From assembly GCF_004210215.2 (NCBI RefSeq), contig NZ_CP067394.1, positions 1,550,001 to 1,614,000 on the forward strand: DNA of 64,000 bases. Reading direction: 5' to 3'. Below are positions 63,167-64,000 of this stretch, in pieces. The notes beneath the pieces were generated by a model, which worked only from the letters and a program-made list of their open reading frames with translations, was not told where the DNA came from and did no database searches. The translations under genes and the position numbers were made by a program. How positions within the stretch are numbered: position 1 is the stretch's first letter; every line of letters begins with the position of its first letter. Source of the DNA: Cryobacterium sp. SO1 (GTDB taxonomy: Bacteria > Actinomycetota > Actinomycetes > Actinomycetales > Microbacteriaceae).

Positions 63167-64000
63167 ATGAGCGAACGAACCATTGTGATCACCGGCGCCA
63201 GCGACGGCATCGGTGCGGCGGCCGCGCGAGCGTTGGCTGCGGCCGGTGACCGCATCGTCATTGTCGGGCGCTCGCCGCAGAAGACCGAGGCGGTGGCCGC
63301 CGAGATCGGCGCCGACCACTTCATCGCCGACTTCAGCAGACTCGCCGAGGTGCGCACCCTCGCCACCGAACTTCTGAAGCGCTACCAGCGCATCGACGTG
63401 CTGGCCAACAACGCCGGCGGAATCCTGGGTGACCGCGAGGTCACTGTCGACGGCCACGAGAAGACCTTCCAGGTGAACCACCTGGCGCCGTTCCTGCTCA
63501 CCACCCTGATGATGGACCGTCTCCTCGCCAGCCGGGCGTCGGTGATCAACACCTCGAGCGCCGCCAACCGGTTCGGCCACATCGACCTGGACGACCTCGA
63601 GAACGAGCGCAAGTACTCGCCCAACAACGCCTACGGTGACGCGAAGCTGGCGAACATCCTCTTCACCCGGGAATTGCACCGGCGATACAGCTCGCTGGGA
63701 CTCGTCACGGCGGCGTTCCACCCGGGCATCGTGGCAACGAGCTTCTCCACCGAATCCACGAGCATCATGCGGCTGGTGTACCAGACCGCGCTCAAGCGCA
63801 TGCTCATCACGCCGGAGAAGGGCGCGGACACCCTGGTCTGGCTGGCGACCACGGCCGCCGGGGTCGACTGGCAGTCGGGGGAGTTCTACGAGAAGCGCCT
63901 GGTGCACTCCACGAACCGCCAGGCCGCGGATGCCGGCCTCGCGACGGCGCTCTGGGAGCGCAGCATCGACATGGTCGCCTCCGACCTGCTGCCGCAGGGC
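63167..64000 (+). CDS. Short-chain dehydrogenase/reductase (partial, runs off the window)
   Basis: 278 codons seen without a stop. GGAAG 6 nt before ATG. Cofactor motif TIVITGASDGIGAAAARALAAAG (TGXXXGIG, residues 5-25), ADF at 46, NNAGG at about 83, catalytic Ser in VINTSSAAN (about 128) and the Tyr-Lys pair in NAYGDAKLAN (about 156-160). The later part (VKTAFHPG equivalent VTAAFHPGIVATSF) fits retinol-dehydrogenase/WW-oxidoreductase-like SDRs. Divergent from the GntR regulator, so it may be one of its targets. Confidence 0.88.
   Translation, partial: MSERTIVITGASDGIGAAAARALAAAGDRIVIVGRSPQKTEAVAAEIGADHFIADFSRLAEVRTLATELLKRYQRIDVLANNAGGILGDREVTVDGHEKTFQVNHLAPFLLTTLMMDRLLASRASVINTSSAANRFGHIDLDDLENERKYSPNNAYGDAKLANILFTRELHRRYSSLGLVTAAFHPGIVATSFSTESTSIMRLVYQTALKRMLITPEKGADTLVWLATTAAGVDWQSGEFYEKRLVHSTNRQAADAGLATALWERSIDMVASDLLPQG

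Overview
High-GC actinobacterial chromosome segment, most likely from a Microbacteriaceae member near Cryobacterium. The basis is GC-rich coding, frequent GTG and TTG starts, many apparently leaderless genes, HspR-, LexA- and CsoR-type operators of actinobacterial form, and housekeeping genes such as thyA-folA and ppsA. I have not run any search; the genus is a guess. There are no rRNA or tRNA genes, no CRISPR array, no prophage and no intact insertion sequence.

Layout. 1-7.1 kb: a histidine phosphatase, a persulfide/CoA-disulfide reductase with a rhodanese tail behind a CsoR/CstR-type operator, and a giant zinc-ribbon membrane protein. 7.2-13.8 kb: an unknown helical protein and a compact jetA-jetB-jetC (Wadjet / MksFEB condensin) operon with no jetD nuclease-subunit gene beside it. 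13.8-17.1 kb: hydrolase, DinB-like protein and a decaying patch (frameshifted alcohol dehydrogenase, glyoxalase-fold remnant, truncated AlkD-like gene). 17.2-20.1 kb: a three-gene sugar-type ABC importer. 20.1-26.4 kb: dienelactone hydrolase, CMD-family protein, lipoprotein, an HspR-controlled Clp ATPase, and a thioredoxin-lipoprotein/CcdA pair. 26.5-31.5 kb: HelD, TetR-DoxX pair, PfkB kinase and a 56-residue Cys-rich protein behind a second CsoR/CstR-type operator. 31.6-34.9 kb: NAD(P)HX epimerase and a second decaying patch (P-type ATPase, SDR and glutathione-transferase remnants). 35-43 kb: GGDEF-EAL protein, VOC protein, a four-module sulfur-transfer oxidoreductase behind the third operator, an HNH/DUF222 protein and an NHEJ-type polymerase domain. 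43-51 kb: folA-thyA, an amidotransferase and a PspC/histidine kinase/response regulator/LiaF-like envelope-stress module. 51-64 kb: DszC-like sulfur monooxygenase with a possible Cys-codon leader, ATP-dependent DNA ligase, acyl-CoA synthetase, maltokinase-like enzyme, PEP synthase, a LexA-boxed small gene, MFS-GntR pair and a partial SDR.

How parts connect. Three 16-bp near-identical palindromes (1097, 31555, 40085) link two sulfane-sulfur oxidoreductases and the small Cys-rich protein into one probable persulfide- or copper-responsive regulon. A family of four palindromes, each exactly 63 bp with covarying arms (3037, 7149, 37458, 41874), sits twice between convergent and twice between divergent genes. 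About eleven genes have a TANNNT box 6-7 nt before the start codon, suggesting leaderless transcripts. The most interesting items are the jetABC operon lacking jetD, the 63-bp palindrome family, and the operator-defined sulfur regulon.
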